Below are positions 1 through 7,986 of a stretch of DNA of 64,000 nucleotides, one piece after another. The DNA is from Lachnospiraceae bacterium (GTDB lineage Bacteria > Bacillota > Clostridia > Lachnospirales > Lachnospiraceae), in assembly GCA_017621815.1 (NCBI GenBank), contig JAGASK010000014.1, positions 1-64,000 on the forward strand, given 5' to 3'. Position numbers and translations under genes: made by a program. Under the pieces are notes generated by a model. It was not told where the DNA came from. It ran no database searches and worked only from the letters and a program-made list of their open reading frames with translations. Numbering within the stretch: the first letter of the stretch is position 1; every line of letters begins with the position of its first letter.

Positions 1-80
1 AGTCATTTATGACTGTTCCCATGGCCTTTATGGCCATGTGTACTCTGAATCTTCTTCAGAGGCGCATCCGTTTTGGATGC
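1..80 (-). other. Tandem array of four short stem-loops at the window edge
   Basis: Four perfect small inverted repeats follow one another with 3-5 nt spacers: arms 75-80/64-69, 55-60/44-49, 32-38/20-26 and 10-14/1-5. Stems are 5-7 bp and loops are 4-5 nt, A-rich on the minus strand. The last hairpin may continue beyond the window. A minus-strand frame from ATG at 88 is open except for one TGA at 58-56, but I see no ribosome site. Identity unknown; part of a structured RNA or a terminator cluster is possible. Confidence 0.4.
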
Positions 81-184
81 TTACTCATTTAGAATTTTCA
101 GGGTTGCATTACTGTTTATTTGTCAAGGTGCATGCTTCCTTTTTACAGAAGCTTTCGTCAGGCAATCTTTGGAAGACTACCAAC

Positions 185-272
185 GGAGAAGGAGGGATTT
201 GAACCCTCGCGCCGCTATTAACGACCTACTCCCTTTCCAGGGGAGCCCCTTCAGCCTCTTGGGTACTTCTCC
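185..272 (-). tRNA. tRNA-Ser (anticodon GGA)
   Basis: The 88-nt minus-strand sequence starts and ends with a GGAGAAG/CTTCTCC acceptor pair. It has a long variable arm typical of class II tRNAs and an intact T-arm with GGTTCAAATCC. The anticodon loop CTGGAAA gives anticodon GGA, reading UCC/UCU. The 3' CCA is not encoded. It lies downstream of a second serine tRNA, probably in one transcript. Confidence 0.95.
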
Positions 273-411
273 AAATAAAGCTGACATATTTTCAATATGA
301 AAATGTTTAAATATTATCCATTACAAGAATGAATAATATCATTTATTCGAACACCAAAACGCCATTCTTTTTACCAGCTTATTAATGTTCGTTGGAGAAG
401 GTATCTCCAGC

Positions 412-496
412 GGAGAGGGTGGGATTCGAACCCACGCGCCCTTGCGGACAAACGGTTTTCAAGACCGCCTCGTTATGACCACTTCGATACCTCTCC
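412..496 (-). tRNA. tRNA-Ser (anticodon UGA)
   Basis: The 85-nt minus-strand cloverleaf has a GGAGAGG/CCTCTCC acceptor stem, a T-arm with GGTTCGAATCC and a long variable arm. The anticodon loop CTTGAAA gives UGA, reading UCA and UCG. CCA is not encoded. It is the first gene after a strong promoter. Confidence 0.95.
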
Positions 497-536
497 AGGT
501 CGTACGCTTTGCAACCTCTCGGTCAGCGCAAGGATT

Positions 537-565
537 ATTCTAGCAAATACCTTTTATGTTGTCAA
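537..565 (-). promoter_or_regulatory. Promoter of the tRNA-Ser pair
   Basis: TTGACA (565-560), 17-nt spacer, TAGAAT (542-537), about 40 nt upstream of the first tRNA-Ser. This is a near-consensus sigma-A promoter. Confidence 0.8.
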
Positions 566-596
566 CAACTTTTTTAAGATTTTTTTATTTTTTTAT

Positions 597-640
597 TTAT
601 GACAATAAAAAGCCCGCAACGCGTATTTTTATTGCATACT
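597..640. repeat. Dispersed intergenic hairpin repeat, copy A
   Basis: Nine-bp arms CAATAAAAA (603-611) and TTTTTATTG (626-634) flank a loop containing GCCCGCAACGCGTA. The sequence resembles two further elements at 10618 and 39286. It lies just after the ispD stop and could act as the 3' hairpin of that operon. Confidence 0.5.
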
Positions 641-669
641 TTTACATAGTCTCATGGTGACAAATCAGC

Positions 670-1380
670 TTATAAAAAGCTTGCTGCTATTGTTAAATCC
701 TCCGGAGTGGTGATTTTAATATTTTCATAAGAGCCTTCCACCAGTTTGACGGAATGCTTAAGCAGCGTTTCCACAACCATGGCATCATCCGTAATATTAA
801 TTCCCTGAGCCTTAAGCCTTTCCTCTTCCATAGCCAACCTGTCATAAGCTTCCTTAATTAAGGAATAAGAAAAAACCTGCGGTGTCTGAATCGTCCAGAC
901 CAGACTTCTGTCAGGAGTCTGAGCAATATAACCGTTTTTGTCCGCTATCTTAATGGTATCCTTAACCGGCATTCCCACCACACAGGCATCGCTTTCTTTT
1001 ACACAGGCATAGGCCCTGTCCAAAATATCTTCTGTTATCATGGGTCTTGCTCCGTCATGGATAAAAACATAATCGCAATCCGCAAGACACTTAAGTCCTG
1101 CTGAAACGGAATGATATCTCTCTTTTCCCCCGGCAGTTATATATTTCACCTTTGAAAAATTGAACTTTTGCACAATATCTTTCCTGCAGCATTCAATGTC
1201 TTCTTCTGAAACTACCAGCGCAATTTCATCCACAAAGCTGTTCTGGAATGCCTGCAGGGAGTAATAAATTACAGGCTTGTCTTTCAACAGCATAAATTGT
1301 TTTTTTAAATCACTGTGCATCCTTTTTCCTGAACCGGCTGCCAATACCACAGCCCCGCAGCGATATGTCTTTTCTTTCAT
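670..1380 (-). CDS. ispD: 2-C-methyl-D-erythritol 4-phosphate cytidylyltransferase
   Basis: This enzyme is the third step of the MEP isoprenoid pathway, joining CTP and methylerythritol phosphate to give CDP-ME. The 236-residue length is normal. The nucleotide-binding loop GAVVLAAGSGKRM is at 9-21, AGGKERYHSV at 83-92 and HDGARP at 108-113, all diagnostic of IspD and of cytosolic location. The ATG is preceded by GGAG seven bases upstream. It is the last gene of the tsaE-tsaB-rimI-rnz-tsaD operon and lies 70 nt after tsaD, so it is probably co-transcribed. No IspF fusion is present. Confidence 0.95.
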   Translation of the reverse strand: MKEKTYRCGAVVLAAGSGKRMHSDLKKQFMLLKDKPVIYYSLQAFQNSFVDEIALVVSEEDIECCRKDIVQKFNFSKVKYITAGGKERYHSVSAGLKCLADCDYVFIHDGARPMITEDILDRAYACVKESDACVVGMPVKDTIKIADKNGYIAQTPDRSLVWTIQTPQVFSYSLIKEAYDRLAMEEERLKAQGINITDDAMVVETLLKHSVKLVEGSYENIKITTPEDLTIAASFL

Positions 1381-1452
1381 CTTAATTCTCCGTTCTTATC
1401 TAATATGCGGATAAACATTGGCACACCCTTTCCGACATATGTTCAGAGTCGA

Positions 1453-2484
1453 CTATCTTTCACCCAGCTTCAAATTGGGCACCGCATTCAAGTCAAAGCC
1501 ATGACGTGTTCCTTTTATATATTCATAATAACCGGCTGCTCCAATCATGGCCGCATTATCTGTGCAGAATATGGGTGAAGGATGATAAAATTCAATTTTC
1601 TCTTTTTTACATGCCGCTTCAAAAGCTTCCCTTAAAGATGAATTGGAAGCCACGCCCCCGGCTATGGCAAATTTGGAAGCTCCGAAACGTCTCACCGCAT
1701 CCATGGAATGTTCCACCAGCACGTCAATTACGGCCTTCTGGAAAGAAGCCGCCACATCGGCCCTGTTTACTTCCTCGCCTTTCATCTGACAGGAATTCAG
1801 ATAATTCAGGACTGCTGACTTAAGACCGCTGAAGCTGAAATCATATTCAGCCTCTGCCACCTTCGCCCGGGGAAAATGAATTGCATCAGGATTTCCTTCT
1901 TTTGAAAGCCTGTCAATTTTCGGTCCGCCCGGATACCCCAGCCCTATGGCTCTCGCCACCTTGTCAAAAGCCTCTCCTGCAGCATCATCCCTGGTTCTCC
2001 CCAGGATTTCATATTCTCCGTAATCATTAACCAGAACCAGATGAGAATGCCCTCCGGAAACTACCAGACAGACAAAAGGAGGTTCCAGTTCCCTGTTTTC
2101 TATATAATTTGCACTGATGTGCCCTTCAATATGATGTACTCCCACAAGGGGTATTCCCGATGCAAAACTGATTGCCTTGGCTGTGGAAACACCCACAAGT
2201 AAAGCCCCTACCAGTCCGGGGCCATAGGTTACGGCAATCGCATCCATATCCTTTAATTCTTTTTCCGCTTCCGATAATGCCTGCTGAATTACCTGGTTAA
2301 TTTTTTCTATATGTTTCCGTGAAGCAATTTCCGGCACCACTCCGCCGTATTCCGTATGCAATGCAATTTGGGAGTAAATAATATTGGAAAGAACTTCTCT
2401 TCCGTTCTTAACCACTGCGGCTGCCGTTTCATCGCAGGAGCTTTCAATCGCCAGTATATAAATATCCTTTTCCATATCTGTCAC
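1453..2484 (-). CDS. tsaD: tRNA N6-adenosine threonylcarbamoyltransferase TsaD
   Basis: TsaD transfers the threonylcarbamoyl group to A37 of ANN-decoding tRNAs, working with TsaB and TsaE, which are encoded upstream in the same operon. The ASKHA fold begins with [11 protein letters not shown] (10-20). The metal-binding motif HHIEGH is at 117-122 and the late GGVASN motif is present. Length (343) is normal. The annotated start is GTG overlapping the previous stop by one base (TAGTG), but the AAGGA ribosome site is only 2 nt from it. An ATG at 2475, 11 nt from AAGGA, may be the true start (340 residues). Confidence 0.95.
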   Translation of the reverse strand: MTDMEKDIYILAIESSCDETAAAVVKNGREVLSNIIYSQIALHTEYGGVVPEIASRKHIEKINQVIQQALSEAEKELKDMDAIAVTYGPGLVGALLVGVSTAKAISFASGIPLVGVHHIEGHISANYIENRELEPPFVCLVVSGGHSHLVLVNDYGEYEILGRTRDDAAGEAFDKVARAIGLGYPGGPKIDRLSKEGNPDAIHFPRAKVAEAEYDFSFSGLKSAVLNYLNSCQMKGEEVNRADVAASFQKAVIDVLVEHSMDAVRRFGASKFAIAGGVASNSSLREAFEAACKKEKIEFYHPSPIFCTDNAAMIGAAGYYEYIKGTRHGFDLNAVPNLKLGER

Positions 2485-3083
2485 TATCCTTCATTATCAT
2501 TTTCATCAAGAGTCCAGCCGTAAATTTTCCAATGTCCGCTGCTGTCCTTCCTCAGTATAAAAATCTCATTAGATGCTTCAAGCTGTGTTCCTTTTCTTAA
2601 AGTAAAAGAACAGTACAATTTTGCATAATCATCCCCGCCCTGAGAAAAATAATCCACATCCGTGCTTGCGCTGACCGCATAGCTGGAAATCACAATTCCC
2701 TGCTCCTTAAAATTATTAATATCCCATTTGAGGTCCTCTATGTACTGATTTTCCGTTTTGTTGGCAATCAATTCGTCATCATATAAGTTCTGTATATGCC
2801 CGGCAAGCTGAAGCAGTTCCTCTTCTGTATATGTTTCATTATAGAAGCATTGTGTCATCTGCGCAAAAAGCTTCACCACCTCTTTGGGTGTGGGCGGATA
2901 ATTTTTCTCAAAATTGTATAATAGCATTTCCTGGACTGCAGTTATTTCCTTTTCATCCTCTTCCGACGCATTATCACGTCTGTTGGAAAGATAATAATAA
3001 TATCCGACCACTATGCATATCAGTATAATGCCGATAATAAAAACCTTGATTCCGTTCTCCTGTTTAGCCTTCTTATTTCCCAT
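2484..3083 (-). CDS. Uncharacterised single-pass membrane protein
   Basis: The 199-residue protein has a basic N-terminus, one membrane segment (about 12-30) and an otherwise soluble, acidic C-terminal domain that would lie outside the cell. The end (about 150-190) alternates short strands and resembles the beta-sheet end of NTF2-like folds, but I cannot assign it. Similar proteins occur beside tsaD in Lachnospiraceae (I believe DUF6715, not checked). An AGGAGG ribosome site precedes the ATG. It overlaps tsaD by one base, which argues for translational coupling; function unknown. Confidence 0.75.
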   Translation of the reverse strand: MGNKKAKQENGIKVFIIGIILICIVVGYYYYLSNRRDNASEEDEKEITAVQEMLLYNFEKNYPPTPKEVVKLFAQMTQCFYNETYTEEELLQLAGHIQNLYDDELIANKTENQYIEDLKWDINNFKEQGIVISSYAVSASTDVDYFSQGGDDYAKLYCSFTLRKGTQLEASNEIFILRKDSSGHWKIYGWTLDENDNEG

Positions 3084-3128
3084 GCAGGTGGTCCTCCTTT
3101 CTGCTGCTTTTCTGAACGCTTTCCGATT

Positions 3129-4040
3129 TTACTCATCTTCAAATGTAAGTTCTATGGTCTTACCATCCCTGCAGGTTTCCGCCTGAGGAAAAATCTTTCT
3201 CACTGCCGGAAGAAATTCATCAGGCCGGTTTAAAGACGGACTGTAATGAGTGAGCCAAAGTCTCTGTACCTTTGCCCTTCTTGCAAGCTCAGCAGCCTCA
3301 TAAAAAGTCATATGCTTGTTTTCTTTCGCCTTGGAAAGCTTATCCGGTTCTCCATACATCCCCTCACAGATAAATAAATCTGCATTCTCTGCATGCCTGA
3401 TAATCCCTTCCGTAGGACGGGTATCGGTACAATAAGTGACCCGAAGCCCCTTCCTTTGCTCTCCCAATACCATTTCCGGCACAAGTGTCATATTTCCCGT
3501 TTCTATGATTTCTCCATGCTGCAGACGGCTCCAGTATTTCTTCTCGATTCCCAAAGCGACTGCCTTGTCAACCTGGAATTTACCAATCCGGTCAATAACG
3601 ATACTGTATCCATAGCAGGGCACATTATGATTCACTTTAAAGGCTTCTATCTTAAAACCGTCAAAACAAATAGTCTGCTCACTTTCTGTCAGCTCCAGAC
3701 AGTCAATCACAAAGGGCAGCTCCGGAGCAATAATTCTAAGGGAAGCCACCACCCTGGCAAGACCTTTTGGACCCACCAAAAGAAGCGGCTCTGTCCTTTC
3801 TGCATTTCCCATAGTGAGAAGCATTCCGGGCAGTCCGCTGATATGGTCTGCATGAAAATGAGTAAAGCAGATAACATCAATGGGTTTGGGACTCCATCCC
3901 TTTTCCTTCATGGCTATCTGCGTACCTTCGCCGCAGTCAATCAGTATGCTTTGTCCGTTGTACCTGGCCATCATGGATGTCAGCCACCTGTAAGGCAGCG
4001 GCATCATGCCGCCGGTACCCAGCAAACAAATATCCAGCAT
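3129..4040 (-). CDS. rnz: Ribonuclease Z
   Basis: RNase Z is the endonuclease that removes 3' trailers from tRNA precursors. It matters here because the two serine tRNA genes in this window do not encode CCA. The 303-residue metallo-beta-lactamase protein starts with LLGTGGMMPLP. It carries the zinc motif HFHADH at 61-66, a second histidine cluster (VNHNVPCYG), an aspartate in YCTDTRP and a late HMTFYEAA, in family order. It has a GGAGG site 4 nt before ATG and sits in the t6A/RimI operon. Confidence 0.93.
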   Translation of the reverse strand: MLDICLLGTGGMMPLPYRWLTSMMARYNGQSILIDCGEGTQIAMKEKGWSPKPIDVICFTHFHADHISGLPGMLLTMGNAERTEPLLLVGPKGLARVVASLRIIAPELPFVIDCLELTESEQTICFDGFKIEAFKVNHNVPCYGYSIVIDRIGKFQVDKAVALGIEKKYWSRLQHGEIIETGNMTLVPEMVLGEQRKGLRVTYCTDTRPTEGIIRHAENADLFICEGMYGEPDKLSKAKENKHMTFYEAAELARRAKVQRLWLTHYSPSLNRPDEFLPAVRKIFPQAETCRDGKTIELTFEDE

Positions 4041-4056
4041 AGTACCTCCATCAAAG

Positions 4057-4305
4057 TTATAACAATTCCTTTACCTCCTCCGTTTCCACAGGGACAGCAA
4101 ATTCTGTTATCATTTTATCATAACATTCTTCGCAAAGGTCAAAAAAATATTTCATGCCGTCTTTGTTGCTGAAATAACCAAACTGAGTATCCCCGCAAAA
4201 GCAGCCTTCCTTTACGATTCCGTTTTCAACTTTTATTTCTTTTTTGCATTTATTACAGATAATAGATGCCAATTCCTTTTTGTTATCATCCAAATAAATC
4301 CGCAT
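4057..4305 (-). CDS. Small zinc-ribbon-like protein
   Basis: The 82-residue ORF has an AAGGAGG ribosome site. Cysteines are arranged as CNKC (about 17-20), CFC (35-37) and CEEC (58-61), a typical zinc-ribbon spacing, and the tail is acidic. It lies 16 nt before rnz and 41 nt after rimI, so it belongs to the operon. I do not recognise a named family. A role linked to tRNA maturation would be a guess from position only. Confidence 0.75.
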   Translation of the reverse strand: MRIYLDDNKKELASIICNKCKKEIKVENGIVKEGCFCGDTQFGYFSNKDGMKYFFDLCEECYDKMITEFAVPVETEEVKELL

Positions 4306-4346
4306 GGCTTATCCTCCTTCGTTCTTATCCCATTATACAATATATT

Positions 4347-4814
4347 TTAATAAGAAACAGTGGTAAATCCTCCATGCTCTTCCTGTCTTTTCCACATAAT
4401 CAGGGCATCTTCCTTAGGCTTATCATAAAATCCCGGTCTGATTCCCTCTCCTTTAAATCCAAGGCTTTCATATAAATGAATCGCCGGCATATTGCTTACC
4501 CTCACCTCAAGGGTACAGTCCCCTATTCCAAATTCAGGAGCCTTTTTTAACATATATTCCAATAAACTTCTTCCGATACCTCTTTGTCTGAATTTTTCCG
4601 CCACTACAACATTTGTAATTTCACCGTCTCCTGCCATATTACGAATCCCGCAGCAGCCTGCTATTTCTCCGTCAGCCTCCGCTACATAATAATGGGCATA
4701 ATCGGCTTCAACCATTTCAAGAAAATCCCTTGCCGACCATGGCATGGAAAAAGTTTCCTGTTCAATCCTGCTGACAGCCTCTGCGTCTTCGGCAGTCAAT
4801 TCCCTTATTATCAT
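4347..4814 (-). CDS. rimI: Ribosomal protein S18-alanine N-acetyltransferase
   Basis: This is a GNAT acetyltransferase that acetylates the N-terminus of ribosomal protein S18. The 155-residue length is normal. The acetyl-CoA motif A is VVVAEKFRQRGIGRSLL (69-85). The late LYESLGFKGEGIRPGFY block is typical of RimI. The ATG follows AGGAG by 6 nt. Its position between tsaB and tsaD is the classical Firmicutes order and supports RimI over other GNAT proteins. Confidence 0.92.
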   Translation of the reverse strand: MIIRELTAEDAEAVSRIEQETFSMPWSARDFLEMVEADYAHYYVAEADGEIAGCCGIRNMAGDGEITNVVVAEKFRQRGIGRSLLEYMLKKAPEFGIGDCTLEVRVSNMPAIHLYESLGFKGEGIRPGFYDKPKEDALIMWKRQEEHGGFTTVSY

Positions 4815-4858
4815 AAATAACTCCTATAGCATTTTTTGTGAAGCAAGAATACGAATAT

Positions 4859-5581
4859 TTACTGTCTTTTTGTATTTTTCTCCCTTTCCGCCTGGGAAAG
4901 CCGCAAATACTCGGGAGCATGCTCTGCTGCACTTACAAATTTTCCTTTTTTATAATAATCCTCTGCCAAAATTCCAAAAGCTGAAGCCCGCTGTCTGTTC
5001 ATATGCGCAGGCGCAAAGCCGTAAGGCACCTTCATCAGCTCCGCCAGCTTTTCTTCAAATACCGGAACGCCGTCTCCCAAAAAAATCACTTCTCTGTTAA
5101 AGCTGTTGCACTTTTCGGCAATTTCCTCAATAGAAACCGCACACTGCTGAAGAATACAGGAAAGTTCATAGCTTACAGGCAGCCCTTCTTTTTTAATATA
5201 CTCATAAATTCCTGTATAGACCTGATTTCTTCTGGCATCCATAATCGGGCAGATAAGCTTGTCCGTCCCATAAAGGTTACATGCCAGTCCATCCAGTGTG
5301 GGAATCTCAATAATGGGCTTTTCCATGGCAAATCCCAATCCCTTGGCAGTAGCGGAACCGATACGAAGCCCTGTAAAAGAACCCGGGCCTGCTGCCAGCG
5401 CAATGGCATCCACAGTATCCAAATCCAGCTCTACCATCTTCCTTAATTCATTAAGCATGGGGAGCAGTGTCTGGGAATGTGTCTTTTTATATTGAATATT
5501 GTATTCTCCAATCAGGGTCTGGTCTTCAACGATGGCAACCGATGCCACCAGCCCTGAACTGTCCAGAGCTATTATTTTCAT
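4859..5581 (-). CDS. tsaB: t6A biosynthesis protein TsaB
   Basis: TsaB is the inactive ASKHA partner that scaffolds TsaD and TsaE in threonylcarbamoyladenosine synthesis. MKIIALDSSG opens the protein and the conserved block with GPGSFTGLRIG lies at about 70-80. The frame is open back to an ATG at 5593, but GAGGAAAG precedes the ATG at 5581, which begins exactly where the family begins, so I prefer 240 residues. It follows tsaE by about 45 nt. It has the family's usual length. Confidence 0.93.
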   Translation of the reverse strand: MKIIALDSSGLVASVAIVEDQTLIGEYNIQYKKTHSQTLLPMLNELRKMVELDLDTVDAIALAAGPGSFTGLRIGSATAKGLGFAMEKPIIEIPTLDGLACNLYGTDKLICPIMDARRNQVYTGIYEYIKKEGLPVSYELSCILQQCAVSIEEIAEKCNSFNREVIFLGDGVPVFEEKLAELMKVPYGFAPAHMNRQRASAFGILAEDYYKKGKFVSAAEHAPEYLRLSQAEREKNTKRQ

Positions 5582-5626
5582 CTTTCCTCGCATTCCGCCG
5601 CTTTCGCAGCTTTCTACATTCTGAAA

Positions 5627-6064
5627 TTATTTTTCTTCTATTATAATTTTACGATAGTCAAAGCCCTTTTCAAGGTCCTTTAATATGGTAATCTGCGTAT
5701 AATTTTCCGGCAGAATTTCTTCTATTAAATCCGCCCATTCTATTAAACAGACACCATCTCCGTAAAAGCAGTCTTCATACCCGATTTCATCCATTTCGGA
5801 AATATCTCCGATACGATACACATCGAAATGATAAAAAGGAAGTCTTCCTTCTTCATATATCTGAACAATGGTAAAGGTTGGGCTGTTTACCGGCTCCCCG
5901 ATGCCAAGTCCCCTGGCAAGCCCCTGCGTAAATACGGTCTTGCCCACCCCTAAATCGCCTATCAGCGTATAGACTGCTCCCGCTTTAGCTTCTTCTCCGA
6001 TTTTCTTTCCCAGAGCAAAGGTATCCTCCGGATTAAAACTCTCTATTACCTTCAATTTTTTCAC
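5627..6064 (-). CDS. tsaE: t6A biosynthesis ATPase TsaE
   Basis: TsaE is the P-loop ATPase that resets the TsaD-TsaB complex. The Walker A motif GDLGVGKT is at 36-43, followed by the conserved SPTF and FDVYRI segments and LIEWAD near 110. The 145-residue length is normal. The first start is GTG at 6064. A TTG at 6055 lies 6 nt after AGGTG and is an equally good start, losing three residues. Confidence 0.93.
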   Translation of the reverse strand: MKKLKVIESFNPEDTFALGKKIGEEAKAGAVYTLIGDLGVGKTVFTQGLARGLGIGEPVNSPTFTIVQIYEEGRLPFYHFDVYRIGDISEMDEIGYEDCFYGDGVCLIEWADLIEEILPENYTQITILKDLEKGFDYRKIIIEEK

Positions 6065-6091
6065 CTGTCTTCATTATTTTAAACTGCCGTT

Positions 6092-6571
6092 TTAACAGCG
6101 GATTTTCACTTTTGAGGGCGGCATATGAGTGGAAATAATTTCAATTACGCCAGGTGCCAAATCCCCAAGTTCCCTTTTGGGAAATATGGATGCGTTGACG
6201 GGCGATGTATATATGATAAGACTTCTCGTGGTGGATATTGCCTTATACATATCCTCCCATTTCTGGCTCTGCACTTCATCCCCCTGGGAAACTTCAATAC
6301 CTTCTTCAGTCATTTTAAAGTGAAGAGGCTTTTTAAAGGAAGGATTAGTTAAAAACTGCTGTTTTGATTTTAAAAATAAAGTAATGGGAAGATACAGCAG
6401 AACCACTAATCCTGCAATCAGGCATATAATGCCTGCTCCCGAAAACGATGCCACTACCATAAGCGCTCCTGCTACGGCTCCAATCAGACCGGAGGCACTG
6501 GTATAAGTATGATGAAGCATGTAATCATATAAATCTCCCGAGGTCATCTGAATGTCAAATTCTACTTCCAT
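6092..6571 (-). CDS. YcxB-like membrane protein
   Basis: The 159-residue protein has a short polar N-terminus, two membrane segments (about 27-50 and 52-68), and a soluble C-terminal domain with a MTEEGIEVSQGDE beta segment. This two-helix plus strand-rich tail layout matches YcxB-type proteins, whose function is unknown. AAGGAG lies before the ATG. It is the first gene of the tsaE-ispD transcription unit. Confidence 0.7.
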   Translation of the reverse strand: MEVEFDIQMTSGDLYDYMLHHTYTSASGLIGAVAGALMVVASFSGAGIICLIAGLVVLLYLPITLFLKSKQQFLTNPSFKKPLHFKMTEEGIEVSQGDEVQSQKWEDMYKAISTTRSLIIYTSPVNASIFPKRELGDLAPGVIEIISTHMPPSKVKIRC

Positions 6572-6654
6572 TTTTACTCCTTTTCAGTCATCCGCACTTG
6601 CTGCACAAATTTATAACAATTCAGTGATAATATTACGGAACATTTTCCTGTGAA

Positions 6655-6683
6655 GTGAAAAAGCACCCACGTAAGCAGGTGCT
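6655..6683 (-). terminator. Intrinsic terminator of the ABC exporter operon
   Basis: Minus-strand arms AGCACC (6683-6678) and GGTGCT (6667-6662) are followed by TTTTT. It lies about 45 nt past the permease stop and separates the exporter operon from the t6A operon. Confidence 0.75.
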
Positions 6684-6729
6684 CTCTACTCTTCTTTCAT
6701 TATACTAAAAAATCGGCAAAGTGCAACAC

Positions 6730-7947
6730 TTATTCGTGACGCAGCGCCTCGATAGGACTTAATTTAGCCGCTTTCTTTGCCGGATAAATTCCAAAGAAAA
6801 TACCTACGCCGCATGAGAATATGGATGCAAAAATAACAGTTCCTATGCTTACCTGGGGTGAAATTCCCGCCACGGAGCCGATTGCCATTGCGCCTAATAC
6901 ACCGAGAATAATGCCTATAATTCCTCCCAGCAAGGTAATAATGCCTGCTTCCGCAAGGAACTGCAGCAGAATAGATGCAGTACGTGCTCCTAAGGATTTC
7001 CTGATACCGATTTCCCTTGTACGTTCTGTAACGGAAACCAGCATGATATTCATAACGCCGATACCTCCGACTAAAAGGGAAATAGCAGCTACAAAGGAAA
7101 TAAATATGGTAATAAAGCCTAAAATCGTATCAAACTGTGCCGTATAATCCGTAAAGCTTTCCATCATTATCTGGTTTTCGCCCCGGCAGTTATGTCTGTT
7201 TTCCAATATCGTCATTACCTTGGCCGCCACCTCCGTTGAATATTCGGAAGATTCAGCTATTACATAAAACTGCTCAACCTCATCAATATAGTAACCCAGC
7301 TTATTCGCCATAAAAGTCAGGGGCACCTCTGCCTGAATTGTAGTAGTGCTGTATCCCATATTAATCAATGCGGAAGCATTATCTTTTCTGATGCCGATAA
7401 TACGAAGTTCCTGTGTTATTCCCCAAAAGGTGGCGTCGAATGTCATGCCCACTACATCTGTGGTTCCAAACAGTGCCACAGCACTGGCTTCAGAGATAAC
7501 ACAGACATTGCTGCCGGCATCATAATCGTTCTGTGTAAAGTATTTTCCTTTAATAATAGGATCTGTAGAAGCATACTGCAGTCCCGTTGTACCGCCGCTC
7601 ATGTTGATGTCATAATCTCCCTTGGGACCTTCCGCAGTTCCCCAGGTTCCGAAAGAAGGAGTAACTCCCTTCACATGCTCCACCTGTTCCAGAATCGCAT
7701 CATAATCGGACTGGTTAAAAGTAACCGTGGTGTCCTTTCTGGTACTGTCCACATAAAAGGCAATCTGCCCTCCGCCCAGGCCTTCCAGCTCTGAATTAAC
7801 CTGGCCACGGACTCCGTTACCTATGGAAATAACCATAATAACGGAAGAAATACCGATAATAATACCAAGCATTGTCAAAACGGAACGTCCCTTATTGCTC
7901 TTAATATTCATTAAGGCAATTTTTATATATTCCAAAATCTGTGCCAT
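6730..7947 (-). CDS. MacB-like ABC transporter permease
   Basis: The 405-residue MacB/FtsX-type permease has one N-terminal membrane helix (about 20-42), a large extracellular domain (about 45-275) and three C-terminal helices (about 280-395). The region RTREIGIRKSLGAR before the second helix is the conserved coupling element to the ATPase. It forms a tripartite exporter with the adaptor and ATPase encoded just upstream, all on one strand. Such systems export antimicrobial peptides or lipophilic compounds; the substrate cannot be told from sequence. GAGAAG precedes the ATG. Confidence 0.9.
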   Translation of the reverse strand: MAQILEYIKIALMNIKSNKGRSVLTMLGIIIGISSVIMVISIGNGVRGQVNSELEGLGGGQIAFYVDSTRKDTTVTFNQSDYDAILEQVEHVKGVTPSFGTWGTAEGPKGDYDINMSGGTTGLQYASTDPIIKGKYFTQNDYDAGSNVCVISEASAVALFGTTDVVGMTFDATFWGITQELRIIGIRKDNASALINMGYSTTTIQAEVPLTFMANKLGYYIDEVEQFYVIAESSEYSTEVAAKVMTILENRHNCRGENQIMMESFTDYTAQFDTILGFITIFISFVAAISLLVGGIGVMNIMLVSVTERTREIGIRKSLGARTASILLQFLAEAGIITLLGGIIGIILGVLGAMAIGSVAGISPQVSIGTVIFASIFSCGVGIFFGIYPAKKAAKLSPIEALRHE

Positions 7948-7986
7948 TATTTTTCTTCTCCATAATTGATATCGGAAAAATGGTTA

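Noticed and set aside
1..88. TGA at 58-56 as selenocysteine in a short minus-strand ORF
   Set aside because: No ribosome site and no recognisable selenoprotein; the hairpins explain the sequence better.
3393..4172. 259-codon plus-strand ORF
   Set aside because: It lies antisense to rnz and the zinc-ribbon gene, has no family features and no ribosome site.
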